Assembly (NCBI RefSeq): GCF_024707545.1
Contig: NZ_CP062229.1
Coordinates: forward strand, 1,364,001-1,428,000
DNA: 64,000 nucleotides
Source of the DNA: Mesorhizobium onobrychidis
GTDB lineage: Bacteria > Pseudomonadota > Alphaproteobacteria > Rhizobiales > Rhizobiaceae
Direction of reading: 5' to 3'
The translations under genes were made by a program, and so were the position numbers. Positions 50,780-60,589 of the stretch are shown in pieces. Position 1 is the stretch's first letter; each line of letters starts with the position of its first letter. Under the pieces are notes generated by a model, which worked only from the letters and a program-made list of their open reading frames with translations, was not told where the DNA came from and searched no databases.

Positions 50780-51847
50780 ATGAGCGAAATCAGGGTGGAG
50801 CGCCTCACCAAGCGGTTCAACGAAACCGCCGCGCTGGACGCCGTTTCACTCGAGTTTGCGGCGGGCTCGTTCACTGCGCTGCTCGGTCCGTCCGGTTGCG
50901 GCAAGACCACGATGCTGAGGTTGATCGCCGGCTTCGAGGCGCCAAGCGAAGGCCGCGTGCTCTTTGGCGACGAACTGATGGCCGATCCGCAGCGGCAGGT
51001 GCCGCCGGAAGCGCGCGGCGTTGGGGTCGTCTTCCAGTCCTACGCACTCTGGCCGCATATGGATGTCGCTGAAAACGTCGCCTATCCGCTGAGAGCCCGG
51101 CATGTCAAACGAGGCGAGATCGCCGGCCGTGTCGGCGCGGTTCTCGATATCGTTGGGTTCAACGGATTTGAAAGCCGCCGCATCGAGGAACTGTCCGGCG
51201 GCCAGCGCCAGCGTGTAGCGCTGGCGCGCTGCCTCGTTGCCGACGCCAAAATTATCCTGTTCGACGAACCGCTCGCCAATCTCGACATGCATCTGCGCTC
51301 GTCGATGGTCGACGCGTTTCGCGACATCCACCGCCGCACCGGCGCCACCATCGTCTACGTCACCCACGACCAGGCCGAGGCCCTGGCGCTGGCCGACCGC
51401 GTTGCCATCATGAGCGGAGGCAAGGTGCTGCAGGCGGCGGCGCCGCAGGAGGTCTATCGCGCGCCGGCCAATGCCACGGTTGCTGGCTTCGTTGGTCGCG
51501 GGTCTATCGTTGCGGGCCTAGCGATCGATCACGCCCAAGGAAGCGCGACAGTCGACATAGCAGGGCATCGCCTCATGGCGCGAAGTGCCGGGACATCGGC
51601 TGGGCCGGTGAAAATCCTGCTGCGGCCGGAAGCGCTGCGGATTTCACCTGAAGGCATGCCGGCGACGGTGCTCGACAGCATCTATCGCGGCGCGGTCCAT
51701 GAGGTGCGGCTGGCCTTGCCGATGCCGAGACGGGGGCCAGGACAGGGTCCGGCACAGGAATTGGTGATCGACAGTACCGAGGCAGTTGCAGTCGGCCAAA
51801 GAGTGCATGTGACCGTCTCGGACGCCTGGATTGTCCCGAGCGCCTGA
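50780..51847 (+). CDS. ABC transporter ATPase (iron(III)/2-aminoethylphosphonate type)
   Basis: A 355-residue ATPase with a C-terminal TOBE domain. Walker A is GPSGCGKTT, Q-loop VFQSYALWPHM, signature [15 protein letters not shown], Walker B IILFDEPLANLDMHL, H-loop VTHDQAEALALADR. This is the FbpC/PotA/phosphonate style. It is the only gene of the transporter on the plus strand and is convergent with the permease gene, seven bases away; normally all three run the same way. Confidence 0.9.
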   Translation: MSEIRVERLTKRFNETAALDAVSLEFAAGSFTALLGPSGCGKTTMLRLIAGFEAPSEGRVLFGDELMADPQRQVPPEARGVGVVFQSYALWPHMDVAENVAYPLRARHVKRGEIAGRVGAVLDIVGFNGFESRRIEELSGGQRQRVALARCLVADAKIILFDEPLANLDMHLRSSMVDAFRDIHRRTGATIVYVTHDQAEALALADRVAIMSGGKVLQAAAPQEVYRAPANATVAGFVGRGSIVAGLAIDHAQGSATVDIAGHRLMARSAGTSAGPVKILLRPEALRISPEGMPATVLDSIYRGAVHEVRLALPMPRRGPGQGPAQELVIDSTEAVAVGQRVHVTVSDAWIVPSA

Positions 51848-51853
51848 GCCGGC

Positions 51854-53592
51854 TTACCGCCAGGGCAACACACCGGCCGGAAGCCGCCGCCCGAACCGGT
51901 CGAGCACAAGCAGCAGGACGACGACGACGGCAATCGTGGAAACAGCGATCGCGGCGGCCTGCGTTCCCAAGCCGGCTTCCTCGAGGCTGAACAGCACCAC
52001 GCCCAAAGTTTCGTTGCCACTCGACCAGAGCAAGGCCGAGACCGTCAGTTCGTTGAAAGCGCTCATGAAGACGAGCAGCCCGCCCGCCACTGCCGCCGGC
52101 GCGGCGAGCGGCGCGGTAATAGTTGCAAGCCGGCGCAGCGAGCCGGCTCCCGACACCGCCGCTGCCTCGTCGAGATCGCGTGAAATCTGCCCGACCGCGG
52201 TCGCCACCGGTTTCAAGGCGAGCGTGAAAAACCGCATCACATAGGCGACCATAATGATCGAGGCCGTTGCATAAAGGCTGCCGACCAGCGGCAGCGGGCG
52301 CAGGAACAACAGGATGCAGGCAATGGCAAGCACGACGCCGGGAACCGCATAGGGCAGGTCGACGATGCCGCCGAGCAGACGCTGCCAACGGCGGCCGAGC
52401 CGTTCGAGGACGGCGGTCACCGGTATGACGCCGATGGCGAGGACCAGTGCTGCGCTGCCGGCAAACAGAAGGGAATTGCGGAAGGCACGGACGGTTGAAG
52501 CCTGGCGGACCAGAACCTCGGAATAATTGGACGCGGTCATCGTTTGCCAGCCCAGCGGCACACCGAAGGACGGGACGAGCGACGTTGCCAGCAGCGCGCA
52601 AGCCGGAAGCACAAGGATGAAACCGATCACCAGCCAACCGAGACCGGCCAGCAACAGGCGGTAGCGCCCGAGCTCGAAATGCGCCGGCGTGCCTGAGGTA
52701 AAGCGGTGAGCGGCGCCACGCAGGGCCAGCGACTGGCAAGCAACACCGGCCAGCGCCAGCACCCCGACCAGCGCCGACAGCGCCGTGATCTGCGGCAGAA
52801 CGCCGGGTCCGAAACTCGACAGGTCCTGATAGATCAGCGTTGGCAGCGTCAGATAGTTGACCGGCATTCCGAGCAAAGCGGGGATGCCGAAATTGCCGAC
52901 GCTCGAAACGAAGGCGAGTGCTGCCGCAGCCACGATATACGGACGCACGACCGGCAGGACGATGGTCCACAGCACGGATAGCGGCCTGGCGCCGGCGGCC
53001 CTGGCCGCCTCGACGAGATCGCGAGGAATCCGCGCTAGTCCGGCCCGCAGCGTGATGAAGACGATCGGTGCATGCTGGACGGCGTAAAGCAGGATGATGC
53101 CGTTGCGGCCAAGCATCGGATTTGGAGTTCCTGGCGGAGGCGCTATCCCAATCATGCCGAGAAGCGTGCTGGATGGGCCAAACAGGTGCAGCCACGACAA
53201 AGCGGTGACCTGTGGCGCGATCATCAGCGGCAGCAACAGCAGGAAGCCGAGGGCTTTCGTCCCGGCAGGTCGGTCATCGTTATGGCGACGGCAAAGGGGC
53301 TGCCGAGGCAGACCGCCAGCACGGCGCCGAAAAAAGCAGTATCCAACGTATGCCACATCGCCCGCAAGGCGGCGGGCTTGGCCAGGCGTTCGGCGAAAGC
53401 GCCGAAGTCGAGTTCGCCGCCCGGCGCGACGGCCGCGACGAGGAGCCTGACCATCGGCAGCAGACTGAGCAGAGCGATGACCAGTAGAACGGCGAGCGCC
53501 GACGCGCGAAACCCTGATGTGGCCCGCACCCCGGGCCCGCGCCGAGCCGGCACGGACCGCCCGGCGAGGATATCCGGCGCGGATGACACCAC
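51854..53592 (-). pseudogene. ABC permease gene, frameshifted (FbpB-like)
   Basis: Two overlapping frames encode one permease of ~580 residues. The first (from 53592) holds the N-terminal helices (ALAVLLVIALLSLLPMVRLL ... ALRAMWHTLDTAFFGAVLAV) and ends after DLPGRKPSASCCC; the second resumes with TKALGFLLLLPLMIAPQVTA and runs through two permease halves, including PLPLVGSLYATASIIMVAYV. The reading must drop back one base near 53250-53270, so one base is missing. It is either a real lesion or a sequencing error. No slippery heptamer is visible, so programmed frameshifting is unlikely. Confidence 0.8.
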
Positions 53593-53607
53593 TGGGTAAC
53601 GGGCTGG

Positions 53608-54582
53608 CTACTGGCTCATCACGGCGCCGAACTTTTCCTTGTTGGCGGCGTCGTTGGCGAGTGCGGCGGCCGCATTGTAGCCCAGCACCTTGATCGACGA
53701 GCGGTCGGGATAGCCGGCCGGCAAGGCAATATCGGCGCGCGCCGGGATGTAGCCCATTTTTGCGGCGGCCTGCTGTCCGTCCTTGGACAGCAGGAAATCG
53801 ACGAAGGCCTTGGCGGCGTCGGCGTTCTTGGCCGTGGACAGGATGGCGACCGGCTCGGTGACGGCCGAGACACCTTCCCTGGGGAATACGAACTCGACGG
53901 GCGCACCCTTGGCCTTCTCGCGAATGGGCATGTAGTCGACGATCATGCCGAACAGCTTGTCGCCGCCGCTGACGGCCTTCAGCACGTCGCCATTGCCGCC
54001 GCTTGCCTGGGCGCCGTTCCTGGCGAGCGCGTTATAGTAGTCCCAGCCTTGCGGCAAATTGCCGGTCAGCGTCGCGGTGTGGATCATCGCCGCACCCGAG
54101 GTCAGCGGGCTCGGCATCGCGACAAGGCCCTTGGCCTCCGGCTTGGTGAGGTCTTCCCAGCTCGCCGGCACGAAGGGCGCCTTGGTGTTGTAGACAATGC
54201 CGGTGGTGATCAGCTTGGTCGAGAAATAGGTCTTGTCCTTGTCATAGAGCGCCCCTTCGATACCGGAGATATCGGCCTCGGGATAGGCGAGCAGCCGGCC
54301 TTCCTTCTTCAGTCCTTCCATGGTCACGACGTCGGCGATCAAAAGCACATCCGCCTGCGGCTGGCCGGCTTCGATCTCGGCACGCAGCTTGGCCAGGATC
54401 TTCGGTGTTCCATCGCGCACCCATTCGACCTTGACTGCGGGGTACTTCGCCATGAAGGCATCGACGGTCTGCTGGGCGTCGGTGTTGGGCTGGCTGGTGT
54501 AGAGGACGAGCTTGCCGTCGGCAGCCGAAGCGCCTGCGATGGCGGATGCCAAAAACATGGCGGCGAGAATGATCTTGCGCAT
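53608..54582 (-). CDS. ABC transporter substrate-binding protein (iron(III)/phosphonate type)
   Basis: A 324-residue periplasmic protein with signal peptide (RKIILAAMFLASAIAGASAA). The mature start GKLVLYTSQPNTDAQQTVDA, followed by VEWVRDGTPKILAKLRAEIE and ADVLLIADVVTMEGLKKEGR, is that of the ferric-ion/phosphonate binding family (AfuA/FutA/PhnS-like). The ligand is not predictable. ATG at 54582 is preceded by GTGGGG. The gene lies 15 bases from the frameshifted permease, whose partner it is. Confidence 0.9.
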   Translation of the reverse strand: MRKIILAAMFLASAIAGASAADGKLVLYTSQPNTDAQQTVDAFMAKYPAVKVEWVRDGTPKILAKLRAEIEAGQPQADVLLIADVVTMEGLKKEGRLLAYPEADISGIEGALYDKDKTYFSTKLITTGIVYNTKAPFVPASWEDLTKPEAKGLVAMPSPLTSGAAMIHTATLTGNLPQGWDYYNALARNGAQASGGNGDVLKAVSGGDKLFGMIVDYMPIREKAKGAPVEFVFPREGVSAVTEPVAILSTAKNADAAKAFVDFLLSKDGQQAAAKMGYIPARADIALPAGYPDRSSIKVLGYNAAAALANDAANKEKFGAVMSQ

Positions 54583-54796
54583 GGAAAACCCCACTTGGTG
54601 TGAAGAGACGGATCCGGCTAGGCGCCGGATGCGAGAACGCTCTCCCTAGCGCCGCAGGATAAACCTATTGTGACAGGCGGGGATCGGCAAGGATGGCAGG
54701 TTTTTCGCCGCCGCCTCGGACGATCCGGGGAACTTTTGCTCGGCTGGCGATTTTGGATGTATGGTGGGAACCCGAACGACCAGAAGGGTGTTGCCG

Positions 54797-55066
54797 ATGA
54801 CGACAAAACGCCTTGCGATCTGCGCTCTCGTTTTCGCGATGGGCTGCAGCATGTCCGCCGCGGCCTTCGCTGGAAGTCGCGACCAACGGGCTGACCCTGA
54901 ACGCTACGTTCCCGCCGAAGGCGACATCATCGATATCCTGTTCGGCGGCCCGCGCTACTATGACCAGCAGTTGTTCACGACAGCCGCAGGAGCCTGCTCC
55001 TACCACAGGGTCGGGCCCGACGCGAATGCGTCGAACAAGATCAACGATCACTACTGCGGGAAGTAG
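54797..55066 (+). CDS. Small exported protein with four cysteines
   Basis: An 89-residue protein with signal peptide (MTTKRLAICALVFAMGCSMS, hydrophobic core; cleavage near AFA-GS). The mature part has Cys in GACSYHRVG and in DHYCGK, which could pair. No family recognised. It stands alone between the transporter cluster and the oxidoreductase gene. Confidence 0.65.
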   Translation: MTTKRLAICALVFAMGCSMSAAAFAGSRDQRADPERYVPAEGDIIDILFGGPRYYDQQLFTTAAGACSYHRVGPDANASNKINDHYCGK

Positions 55067-55076
55067 GCGGCAGGCT

Positions 55077-56162
55077 TTAGCGCCCGCCAGTCTTCTTCAT
55101 CTGCTCGATGATCTCTGCCATCAGCGCCAGGTCGCGGCGTGAGTCAGCTAGGTCGGTCAGCGGCTTCGTCCCGTCGGTGATGTGACGGTGGAAGGTCTCC
55201 AGTTCGTTGGAGAAGGCGTCGCCATAGAGCGGCCCGAATGTCCGCGTCACTGGGCCGGCTGCTCCGGTTTCCGTCACTTCGAGCCGCGTCGGCAGGCTGC
55301 GGATGTAGGGCGTGTCGTAAATGATGCGGACCCGTTTGGTGTTCGAGCGCACCTCGATTATGGCATCGAATAGGCCGAGATCATCGACCACTGCATCATA
55401 GCAGCAGGCGAAGTGGCCGTAGTCGAATGTCACGCTGGTGTTGGCGCCGCCATTGGTGCGGTGCGCCGCCAGCACACGGTCCGGTTCGCCGAGCAGTCCG
55501 CGCATCGCCGAAATATGGTGCGAGCTCAGCGCCGTCAGGCCGCGATAGGCGCGTACGAGGTCAGCGGGCGCATCGCTGCCCACCACTTCGCGGATCAGCG
55601 CTTCGCGTTCCTTGGCGCCGCGTGCCAAAAGGGCCGGATCGATGTCGGTGGGATAGAGGATGTTCTGGCTCTTTTTCAGGAAATGCCGGCCCTCGGAGAT
55701 CAGGTCGAAGATGCGGACATGGGTAATGTCGGCGAAGTCAGGCAGTTCCTCTATCGCTGCCAGATAGGCCGGAGCGTAGCGGCGCATGTAGCCGACGAAG
55801 ATCGTTTTGGCGGAGTTTGGCGTCAGCGCCAGAAGCTCGTCGATCTCGCGCACCGTCAGGCTGGCGGGCTTTTCCAAGAGGACATACTTGTTCGCCTGGA
55901 CGGCGGCACGGACGAAACGGCTGTGGGTCTCGTCTGACGAGAGGATGAAAACCGCGTCGATATCCGGCGAATCGATCAGCGCCTCTGCCGTTTCGAAGGC
56001 TTTGGCGGTCGGGTATTGGGATGTGCACAGCGCCATCAGGCTCGGCGAAACATCATAGATGCCTGATATCAGCCAGCGGTCGCGCTGGTCGCTCAGCACC
56101 GGCAGGTGGATCGACTGCGCGACCTCTCCAAGACCCACTAGCCCGACACGGATCACCGCCAC
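55077..56162 (-). CDS. Gfo/Idh/MocA-family NAD(P)-dependent sugar oxidoreductase
   Basis: A 361-residue protein. The Rossmann start is RVGLVGLGEVAQSIHLPVLS; the family signature VLLEKPASLTVREIDEL (E-K-P) follows; the C-terminal domain contains LTALSSHHISAMRGLLGE with the conserved His pair. Members oxidise sugars or inositols. GTG at 56162 with AGGGAG is chosen over a longer frame. It follows the CUT2 ATPase gene and probably acts on the imported sugar. Confidence 0.88.
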   Translation of the reverse strand: MAVIRVGLVGLGEVAQSIHLPVLSDQRDRWLISGIYDVSPSLMALCTSQYPTAKAFETAEALIDSPDIDAVFILSSDETHSRFVRAAVQANKYVLLEKPASLTVREIDELLALTPNSAKTIFVGYMRRYAPAYLAAIEELPDFADITHVRIFDLISEGRHFLKKSQNILYPTDIDPALLARGAKEREALIREVVGSDAPADLVRAYRGLTALSSHHISAMRGLLGEPDRVLAAHRTNGGANTSVTFDYGHFACCYDAVVDDLGLFDAIIEVRSNTKRVRIIYDTPYIRSLPTRLEVTETGAAGPVTRTFGPLYGDAFSNELETFHRHITDGTKPLTDLADSRRDLALMAEIIEQMKKTGGR

Positions 56163-56231
56163 GGCACACTCCCTTTGCAAACCAATTGTTTCAGCCAAAA
56201 GCCTGTTTGGGCGACAGGGGCGGCTCGTCCT

Positions 56232-56996
56232 TCATGCCGCACCGGTGACGAGCGCGACGAGTTCGTTGCCGGTTGTCTCGGATGAACGGACGGTCGCCAC
56301 CATCCGTCCCGCTCGCATCACCCAGATCTGGTCGGACAGGCGCCGCACCTGATCGAAATTATGACTGACCAGGATGACGCTGACGGCTTGTTCGCGCAGC
56401 CGCCGGATCAGGGCTTCGACATTGGCCGTCTCCTGCACGCCGAGCGCTGCGGTTGGTTCGTCCATCACCACCAGCTTGGCCCCGGAACCCGCGGCGCGGC
56501 AGATCGAGATCGCCTGTCGCTGTCCGCCCGACAGGCGCCGCACGCGCTGACTGACCGAAGGCATGTTGATCGACAGGCGCGACAGCATGGCGCGCGCCTG
56601 CTGTTTCATGGCCTTGCGGTCGAGCAAGGCGAAGGGACCGATCTGGCGCACGATCTCGCGGTTGAGGAACAGGTTCTGGGCGACGGTCAGTTCGTCGATC
56701 AGCGCCAGGTTCTGGTGCACCGTCTCGATGCCGGCCTTGCGCGCCTCGTCGGGGTTGGCGAAGGGACGCGGCCGGCCGTCGAAGAAGATCTCGCCGCCAT
56801 CCGGCACATGGACGCCGACCAGGCAGCGTATCAGCGTCGACTTGCCGGCGCCATTGTCGCCGATCACCGCTGTGACCTCGCCACGGCGGGCCTGGAAGGC
56901 GACATCGGTGAAGGCGCGGATGCCGCCGAAATGCTTGCTCAGTCCTTCGCAGGCGAGGATCGCGTCGACCGAGGGGGAGTGATTGACGGCGCTCAT
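56232..56996 (-). CDS. CUT2 sugar ABC transporter ATPase, single-domain
   Basis: A 254-residue ATPase: Walker A GDNGAGKST, Q-loop HQNLALIDELT, signature LSGGQRQAISICRA, Walker [14 protein letters not shown]-loop VSHNFDQVRRLSDQ. One ATPase domain instead of two, as in the xylose system here. It overlaps the permease stop by four bases. Confidence 0.92.
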   Translation of the reverse strand: MSAVNHSPSVDAILACEGLSKHFGGIRAFTDVAFQARRGEVTAVIGDNGAGKSTLIRCLVGVHVPDGGEIFFDGRPRPFANPDEARKAGIETVHQNLALIDELTVAQNLFLNREIVRQIGPFALLDRKAMKQQARAMLSRLSINMPSVSQRVRRLSGGQRQAISICRAAGSGAKLVVMDEPTAALGVQETANVEALIRRLREQAVSVILVSHNFDQVRRLSDQIWVMRAGRMVATVRSSETTGNELVALVTGAA

Positions 56997-57994
56997 TTCT
57001 GATACCGCATGATCAGTGCCGCCAGCACCACGATGGCGCCAACGGCCAGGGGCTGGTAGAAGGCCGAAACGCTGAGCAGCGTCAGCCCGTTGACGAGAGC
57101 GGTGAGCATCAGCGCTCCGATCGCCGGGCCGAGAATGCTGGCGCGTCCACCAAACAGGCTGACGCCTCCCAAGACGACTGCCGCCACCGAATTGAGCAGA
57201 AGGCTGGTATTGATCTGCGGTTCGGCCGAGCCGATGCGCGCCACGAGGAGCAGTGCGGCGATGCCGGCGCAGAAGCCTGAAATCGTATAGGCGGCGATCT
57301 TGACCCGGTTGGTGCGGATGCCGAGCGCGCTGGCGCTTTCGACCTGGCCGCCGGTCGCCAACAGATGCACGCCAAAGCGGGTGTGGTAGAGCGCGATATG
57401 CGCCACCAGAACGGCTGATATCGCCACCCAGACGGGATAGCCGAACGGTCCAAAGGAGCCTGAGGCCAGCCGCAGCAGGAAAGTCGAGCCGACCATTATC
57501 GGCTCGCCGCCCGACAAGATCAGGCCGAGCCCGGTGACGCCCGAAAGCGTGCCGAGCGTTACCACGAAGTCGGGTATTCGCCCGGCTGTGATGAGCAAGC
57601 CGTTAAAGAAACCGACCGCGCTGGTGGCGGCTACGGCGAGCACGCAGGCGAGGAAGATGCCATAGCCCGCGGCATCGACGAGGCCGAGGATGATGGCGCC
57701 CAGCATGACGGCTGCCGCCAAGGAGAGATCGATGCCGGCCGTCGCCACGACGAAGGTCTGGCCGATCGACAGCACGACCAGGATCGCCGCTGCCAGCAGC
57801 AGGGCCTGCAAATTGGCGACGCTGAGAAAGACCGGCTGGGCGATGCCGAACACAATGACGAGGCCGACGAGGCCGACGACCGATGCCCAGTCGGCCCAGA
57901 AGGAAGGATCCAGGAGGAGAGCCGCCAGGGAGGGACGGCTCTCCTCCGCCGCGCCCGCTTCCCGCGAGGACGCGTTCTCGGCGGGAGCGCTCAC
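56993..57994 (-). CDS. CUT2 sugar ABC transporter permease
   Basis: A 333-residue RbsC-like permease with many helices (FWADWASVVGLVGLVIVFGI, TFVVATAGIDLSLAAAVMLG with the I-D-L-S block, ITAGRIPDFVVTLGTLSGVT). GTG at 57994 overlaps the binding-protein stop as GTGA. Sugar unknown. Confidence 0.92.
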   Translation of the reverse strand: MSAPAENASSREAGAAEESRPSLAALLLDPSFWADWASVVGLVGLVIVFGIAQPVFLSVANLQALLLAAAILVVLSIGQTFVVATAGIDLSLAAAVMLGAIILGLVDAAGYGIFLACVLAVAATSAVGFFNGLLITAGRIPDFVVTLGTLSGVTGLGLILSGGEPIMVGSTFLLRLASGSFGPFGYPVWVAISAVLVAHIALYHTRFGVHLLATGGQVESASALGIRTNRVKIAAYTISGFCAGIAALLLVARIGSAEPQINTSLLLNSVAAVVLGGVSLFGGRASILGPAIGALMLTALVNGLTLLSVSAFYQPLAVGAIVVLAALIMRYQK

Positions 57995-58983
57995 TGCTGC
58001 AACATCTCGCGGAATGGGTCCGGATAGTCGCCGCCGGGGCGCGGGAAATTCTTCAACGAGGCTTCCGCATTGTCCTTGTTGATCAGCAGAACCGGCGCCG
58101 GCACGTTGGCGGGAAGCGCCTTGCCCTTGGCCGCCGCGGCGCAAGCTTCCACGCCCATGGCACCGACAACGTAGGGATACTGGGCGACGGTCGCGGCGAG
58201 CTCGCCGGCGGCAACGGATTTCAAGGCGTCGACGATGCCGTCGAGGCCGATCACCTTGACGTCCTTGCCCGAGGTCTGGACGGCGCGCTGGACGCCGAGC
58301 GCCATGATGTCGTTGGCGGCGAAGAAGCCGGCGAGATCTGGGTGTGCGGCCAGGATGTCGGTAGCCGCGGTCAGCGCCTTCTCACGGTCCCAGTCGGCGC
58401 TCACCATCACCACGACGTCGAGCTTGCCTTCGACAGCCTGCTTGAAACCCTTGATGCGGGCATTGCTGCCGACATCGCCGACGATGCCGGCCACCAGCGC
58501 GACCTTGGAGCCTGCAGGAACCAGCTTCAGCATCTCCTCGCCTGCCAGCACGCCGGCGGCGACGTTGTCGGTGCCGATATAGGTGCTGATGGTGAAGCCG
58601 GCGGCCTTGGCCTGCTCGGCGTCGATGGTGCTGTCGATGTTGACGATCGGCTTGTTCTTCTGGGCGACAGGCACCAGTGCCTGGACGAGGTTGCTGACGC
58701 TGATCGGATTGACCAGATAGCAATCGAAATCCTGCATGGCCATGGCGGTCAACCGATCGGCCTGCCCGGTCGCATCGCCCATATTGGCTGCTGCCTGGAC
58801 GGTGACGGCCACGCCGTCGGACTTGGCCTGCTCTTCGATGCCCTGGTGCATGTACTGGAAGAAGGGATTGTCGAGGCCCTTGACGATGGCCGCGACGCGG
58901 GCCGCGTCCTGGGCATGGGCCGGCATGGAAATAATGGCTGCAAACAGGCCTGCGCCAAACGTCAGGCAATTGAACATACGCAT
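57991..58983 (-). CDS. CUT2 sugar ABC transporter substrate-binding protein
   Basis: A 330-residue periplasmic protein with signal peptide (MFNCLTFGAGLFAAIISMPA, cleavage after AHA). The mature part has RVAAIVKGLDNPFFQYMHQG and later AGFFAANDIMALGVQRAVQ plus VIGLDGIVDALKSVAAGELA, the periplasmic-binding-protein-I type ribose-like fold. GGAGGAGG precedes the ATG at 58983. Next in its operon come permease and ATPase genes. Confidence 0.93.
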   Translation of the reverse strand: MRMFNCLTFGAGLFAAIISMPAHAQDAARVAAIVKGLDNPFFQYMHQGIEEQAKSDGVAVTVQAAANMGDATGQADRLTAMAMQDFDCYLVNPISVSNLVQALVPVAQKNKPIVNIDSTIDAEQAKAAGFTISTYIGTDNVAAGVLAGEEMLKLVPAGSKVALVAGIVGDVGSNARIKGFKQAVEGKLDVVVMVSADWDREKALTAATDILAAHPDLAGFFAANDIMALGVQRAVQTSGKDVKVIGLDGIVDALKSVAAGELAATVAQYPYVVGAMGVEACAAAAKGKALPANVPAPVLLINKDNAEASLKNFPRPGGDYPDPFREMLQQ

Positions 58984-59331
58984 GCTTCCTCCTCCTAATT
59001 GTTGTTGTGTCGCAATCGACCTGCTGTTCGGCGAACGGAATTGTGCCGACGAAGGCCAACCCGGCGCTTGCGATGACAGGCTGCTGACCGTTCCGCGATT
59101 GCCACACGGCTTGCAGGTTCCGACCCGGTTAGGGCCATTTTTCGTGTCAGGCATTTCTCCTCCCAGAGCGCTGACCGATGCCTGTCAGCATTTCCGCATG
59201 TTTTAGAAAAATTTGACACGCGTCAAGATTTAAAATGGTGTGCAGCGGTTTTTGATGTGCTGCAATGCAGCAGAAATTGGCAGGGACGAGGAAGAATGCA
59301 GCGATGAAGACGAGCGCTGGCGTTCCTTCGC

Positions 59332-59460
59332 GCCCCTCTGTCCTGCCGGACTCGGCCGTCATCCCCGCTTTCGCCAATCTCCAGCGTTGAAAGACAGGCT
59401 GGACGGCGAAGCTGCCGATCTCCCCCCAAGTGAGGGAGATGTCCGGCAGGACAGAGGGGG
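59332..59460. repeat. Extragenic inverted repeat, 19-bp arms
   Basis: GCCCCTCTGTCCTGCCGGA (59332-59350) is the reverse complement of TCCGGCAGGACAGAGGGG plus one base at 59442-59460. The inner sequence contains a second short hairpin, CTCCCCCC...GGGAGAT. It recalls a repeat frequent in Mesorhizobium intergenic regions (recalled, not searched). Confidence 0.75.
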
Positions 59461-59503
59461 GCGCTGTCCCGCCCAACGTCTCGCGAATGTCGGGGAATTC
59501 AGC

Positions 59504-60589
59504 TCAAGCCAGAGCCGCCAGCGCCGGCCCATCGGTGCGAAACAGGTGGCAAACCGATGGTGAGATGTCGAGCGCGATCGGGCTGTGCAACGGCGTCCTG
59601 TCGCCGCCTTCGGCCTGGACGACCAGCGTGATGTCAGGCGCGATCTCGACATGCAGGATGGTCAGGCTGCCAAGCCGCTCCGCCAGCACGGCTTGCCCCT
59701 TGAATTGTCCGTTGGCCGCGATGCGGAGATGTTCCGGCCGCATGCCGAGCAGCAGCTCGTCGCCAGATTTGCTTGCGCCGGCGGCGACCGGCACGGTCAG
59801 CGCCTCGCCGTCCGGCAAGGTTACGGTGACGCCTTCGGAGCCAGTCGAGGCCACCTTCAGCTTCAGCAGGTTCATCTTCGGCGAGCCGATGAAGCCGGCG
59901 ACGAAAATGTTCGCCGGCCTGACATAGAGGTCGAGCGGCGAGCCGACCTGCTCGATCGAGCCGCCGTTCAGCACCACGATTTTGTCGGCCATGGTCATGG
60001 CCTCGGTCTGGTCGTGGGTGACATAGATCATGGTCGCGGCCAGATGTTCATGCAGGCGCATCAGCTCGAGCCGCATGCTGACCCGCAAGGCGGCGTCGAG
60101 ATTGGACAGCGGCTCGTCGAACAAAAACACTTTGGGATTGCGCACGATGGCGCGGCCGATGGCGACACGCTGGCGCTGGCCGCCCGAAAGCGCCTTCGGC
60201 CGCCGGTCGAGTAGATGCGAAAGCTGCAGCACCTCGGCGGCCTCTCGCACTTTGCGTTCCTTTTCGGCGGCGGAAACGCCGGCGATCTTCAGCGCAAAGC
60301 CCATATTCTCGGCCACCGTCATGTGCGGATAGAGCGCGTAGGACTGGAACACCATGGCGAGCCCGCGCTCGGACGGATCGATGTCGTTGGCGCGTACGCC
60401 ATCGATCAGCAAGTCGCCGGCGGTGATCTTTTCCAGGCCGGCGATCATGCGCAGCAGTGTGGACTTGCCACAGCCGGACGGGCCAACGAAGACGACGAAT
60501 TCGCGGTCCTCGACATCCAGGTCAAGGCCTTTGATGATCTCGACGGATCCGTAGGATTTGCGCGCACCGCGCAGCTTGAGCTCAGCCAT
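59504..60589 (-). CDS. Carbohydrate ABC transporter ATPase (UgpC/MalK type)
   Basis: A 361-residue CUT1 ATPase with a TOBE/OB tail. Walker [11 protein letters not shown]-loop [11 protein letters not shown], signature [15 protein letters not shown], Walker [17 protein letters not shown]-loop [14 protein letters not shown]. The C-terminal regulatory domain includes [16 protein letters not shown]. It overlaps the kinase gene stop by eight bases. Its permeases and binding protein are likely beyond the right edge. Confidence 0.92.
   Translation of the reverse strand: MAELKLRGARKSYGSVEIIKGLDLDVEDREFVVFVGPSGCGKSTLLRMIAGLEKITAGDLLIDGVRANDIDPSERGLAMVFQSYALYPHMTVAENMGFALKIAGVSAAEKERKVREAAEVLQLSHLLDRRPKALSGGQRQRVAIGRAIVRNPKVFLFDEPLSNLDAALRVSMRLELMRLHEHLAATMIYVTHDQTEAMTMADKIVVLNGGSIEQVGSPLDLYVRPANIFVAGFIGSPKMNLLKLKVASTGSEGVTVTLPDGEALTVPVAAGASKSGDELLLGMRPEHLRIAANGQFKGQAVLAERLGSLTILHVEIAPDITLVVQAEGGDRTPLHSPIALDISPSVCHLFRTDGPALAALA

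Noticed and set aside
53224..53300. Programmed ribosomal frameshift in the permease gene
   Set aside because: No X-XXY-YYZ slippery heptamer or following structure was seen at the shift point.
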